From Svornostia abyssi (GTDB lineage: Bacteria; Actinomycetota; Thermoleophilia; Solirubrobacterales; Solirubrobacteraceae): DNA of 64,000 nt. The stretch spans positions 4,402,001 through 4,466,000 of the forward strand of contig CP088295.1 in assembly GCA_024666565.1 (NCBI GenBank), read 5' to 3'. Made by a program: the position numbers and the translations under genes. Positions 61,193 to 64,000 of this stretch are shown here, piece after piece (the stretch's first letter is position 1; every line of letters begins with the position of its first letter). Below the pieces are notes generated by a model that saw only the letters and a list, made by a program, of their open reading frames with translations, was not told the DNA's origin and ran no database searches.

Positions 61193-61752
61193 GCGACACC
61201 GTCGACACCCGCGTCCGCCGCAGGCTGCGCGAGCTGCGCACCGACCAGGGCCTGACCCTCCAGGACGTCGCCGAGCGCGCCAGCATCGACGTCTCGACCC
61301 TCAGCCGCCTGGAGTCCGGCAAGCGCCGGCTGGCCCTGGACCACCTCCCCCGCCTCGCCGCCGCGCTCGGCGTCACCGCCGACGACCTCCTCGGCGCCGC
61401 CCCGCCCCCGGACCCGCGGATCCGCATGCGCGCGGTCGAGCGGGACCGCCTCACGATGTGGCCGCTGACCAACCGCGGCCCCGCCGGCGGGCTGCACACG
61501 TACAAGATCCGCGTCCACGCCGACCGCACCGCCCCGCCGGACCCGCTCCCGGTCCACAACGGGCACGACTGGCTCTACGTCCTCTCCGGCCGCCTTCGGC
61601 TGGTGCTCGGCGACGACGACCTCACGATCCACCCCGGGGAGGCCGTCGAGTTCAGCACCCTCGTCCCCCACTGGTTCGGCGCGATCGACGGCCCCGTGGA
61701 GCTCATCGCGATCCTCGGGCCCCAGGGCGAGCGCGTGCACCTGCACCCCTGA
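61183..61752 (+). CDS. XRE-family regulator with C-terminal cupin domain
   Basis: 189 aa. HTH_XRE at ~9-66 (LRELRTDQGLTLQDVAERASIDVSTLSRLESGKRRLALDHLPRLAAALG) and cupin_2 at ~105-180 (VHNGHDWLYVLSGRLRLVLGDDDLTIHPGEAVEFSTLVPHWFGA) holding a small-molecule pocket. This domain pair is common in regulators of amine or thiol metabolism. Divergent from the TrxR-like gene. A strong terminator follows. Confidence 0.9.
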   Translation: MQASDTVDTRVRRRLRELRTDQGLTLQDVAERASIDVSTLSRLESGKRRLALDHLPRLAAALGVTADDLLGAAPPPDPRIRMRAVERDRLTMWPLTNRGPAGGLHTYKIRVHADRTAPPDPLPVHNGHDWLYVLSGRLRLVLGDDDLTIHPGEAVEFSTLVPHWFGAIDGPVELIAILGPQGERVHLHP

Positions 61753-61756
61753 ACGA

Positions 61757-61784
61757 CGACGGGCCGCCCGAAGGCGGCCCGTCG
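61757..61784. terminator. Bidirectional terminator hairpin, 12-bp perfect stem
   Basis: CGACGGGCCGCC pairs with GGCGGCCCGTCG around CGAA. It lies 5 nt after the XRE stop and 27 nt from the clpC stop, so it can serve both convergent genes. Confidence 0.85.
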
Positions 61785-61810
61785 CACAATCTGATGTCCG
61801 GACGGACGCG

Positions 61811-64000
<2,190 letters not shown>

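Overview
The window is about 70% G+C and gene-dense, with many 4-nt ATGA/GTGA overlaps, frequent GTG starts and several apparently leaderless transcripts. A DisA/RadA/CarD/ClpC core, a Bacillus-type SigH sigma factor, tandem ferritin-like secreted proteins and secreted repeat proteins point to a deep-branching actinobacterium of the class Thermoleophilia (Solirubrobacterales-like). That placement is inferred from content and codon use, not from a search.

Backbone: genes on the minus strand keep the order clpC (61.8-64 kb, running off the window), radA-disA-carD-ispD (32.5-28.6 kb), ispF (26.5 kb), cysS-rlmB-sigH (8.1-5.2 kb). This is the order known from Bacillus, pulled apart here by large insertions.

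0-4.8 kb: secreted copper genes (two-domain multicopper oxidase, beta-helix protein, cupredoxin; minus strand) divergent from a sugar-lactone oxidase and a TetR regulator. 8.2-10.7 kb: an overlapping operon of an SCP2-alpha/beta hydrolase fusion, an acyltransferase and an SRPBCC protein. 10.7-15.4 kb: a two-component system, a lipoprotein and a MacB-like ABC transporter. 15.5-18.4 kb: secreted or surface proteins and two ferritin-like proteins. 18.7-21.6 kb: a secreted glucoamylase-like enzyme divergent from a TetR regulator with paired operators. 21.8-26.5 kb: an FAD oxidoreductase and two membrane glycosyltransferase-like proteins. 26.5-28.6 kb: ispF, a GFA-fold protein, a PHP phosphatase and a small membrane protein.

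33-56.3 kb is an almost complete aerobic cobalamin region with two cobalamin riboswitches. One precedes cbtB-cbtA and a plus-strand run cobC-like, cbiB, cobQ, cobN, chelatase ATPase, cobO, ApgM-like, cobB, cobU-aminotransferase, cobL, cobM, cobK, cobF. The other precedes the minus-strand operon cobG-cobH-cobIJ. A BluB-CobT fusion diverges from cbtB. cobA and the cobalamin-5'-phosphate synthase gene are not in the window. 56-61.8 kb holds unrelated single genes (a 61-aa protein, a cystathionine gamma-synthase-like enzyme, a secreted protein, a methyltransferase, LysR, a thioredoxin-reductase-like protein, an XRE-cupin regulator).

Most notable signals: (1) a family of three 120-130 bp hairpins just downstream of stop codons, with a conserved central segment but arms that changed together, so the pairing is kept; (2) four genes each broken by exactly one extra base in a G or C run; (3) a 13-C tract just before the ribosome binding site of a surface repeat protein; (4) carD apparently starting at ATT behind a perfect Shine-Dalgarno.
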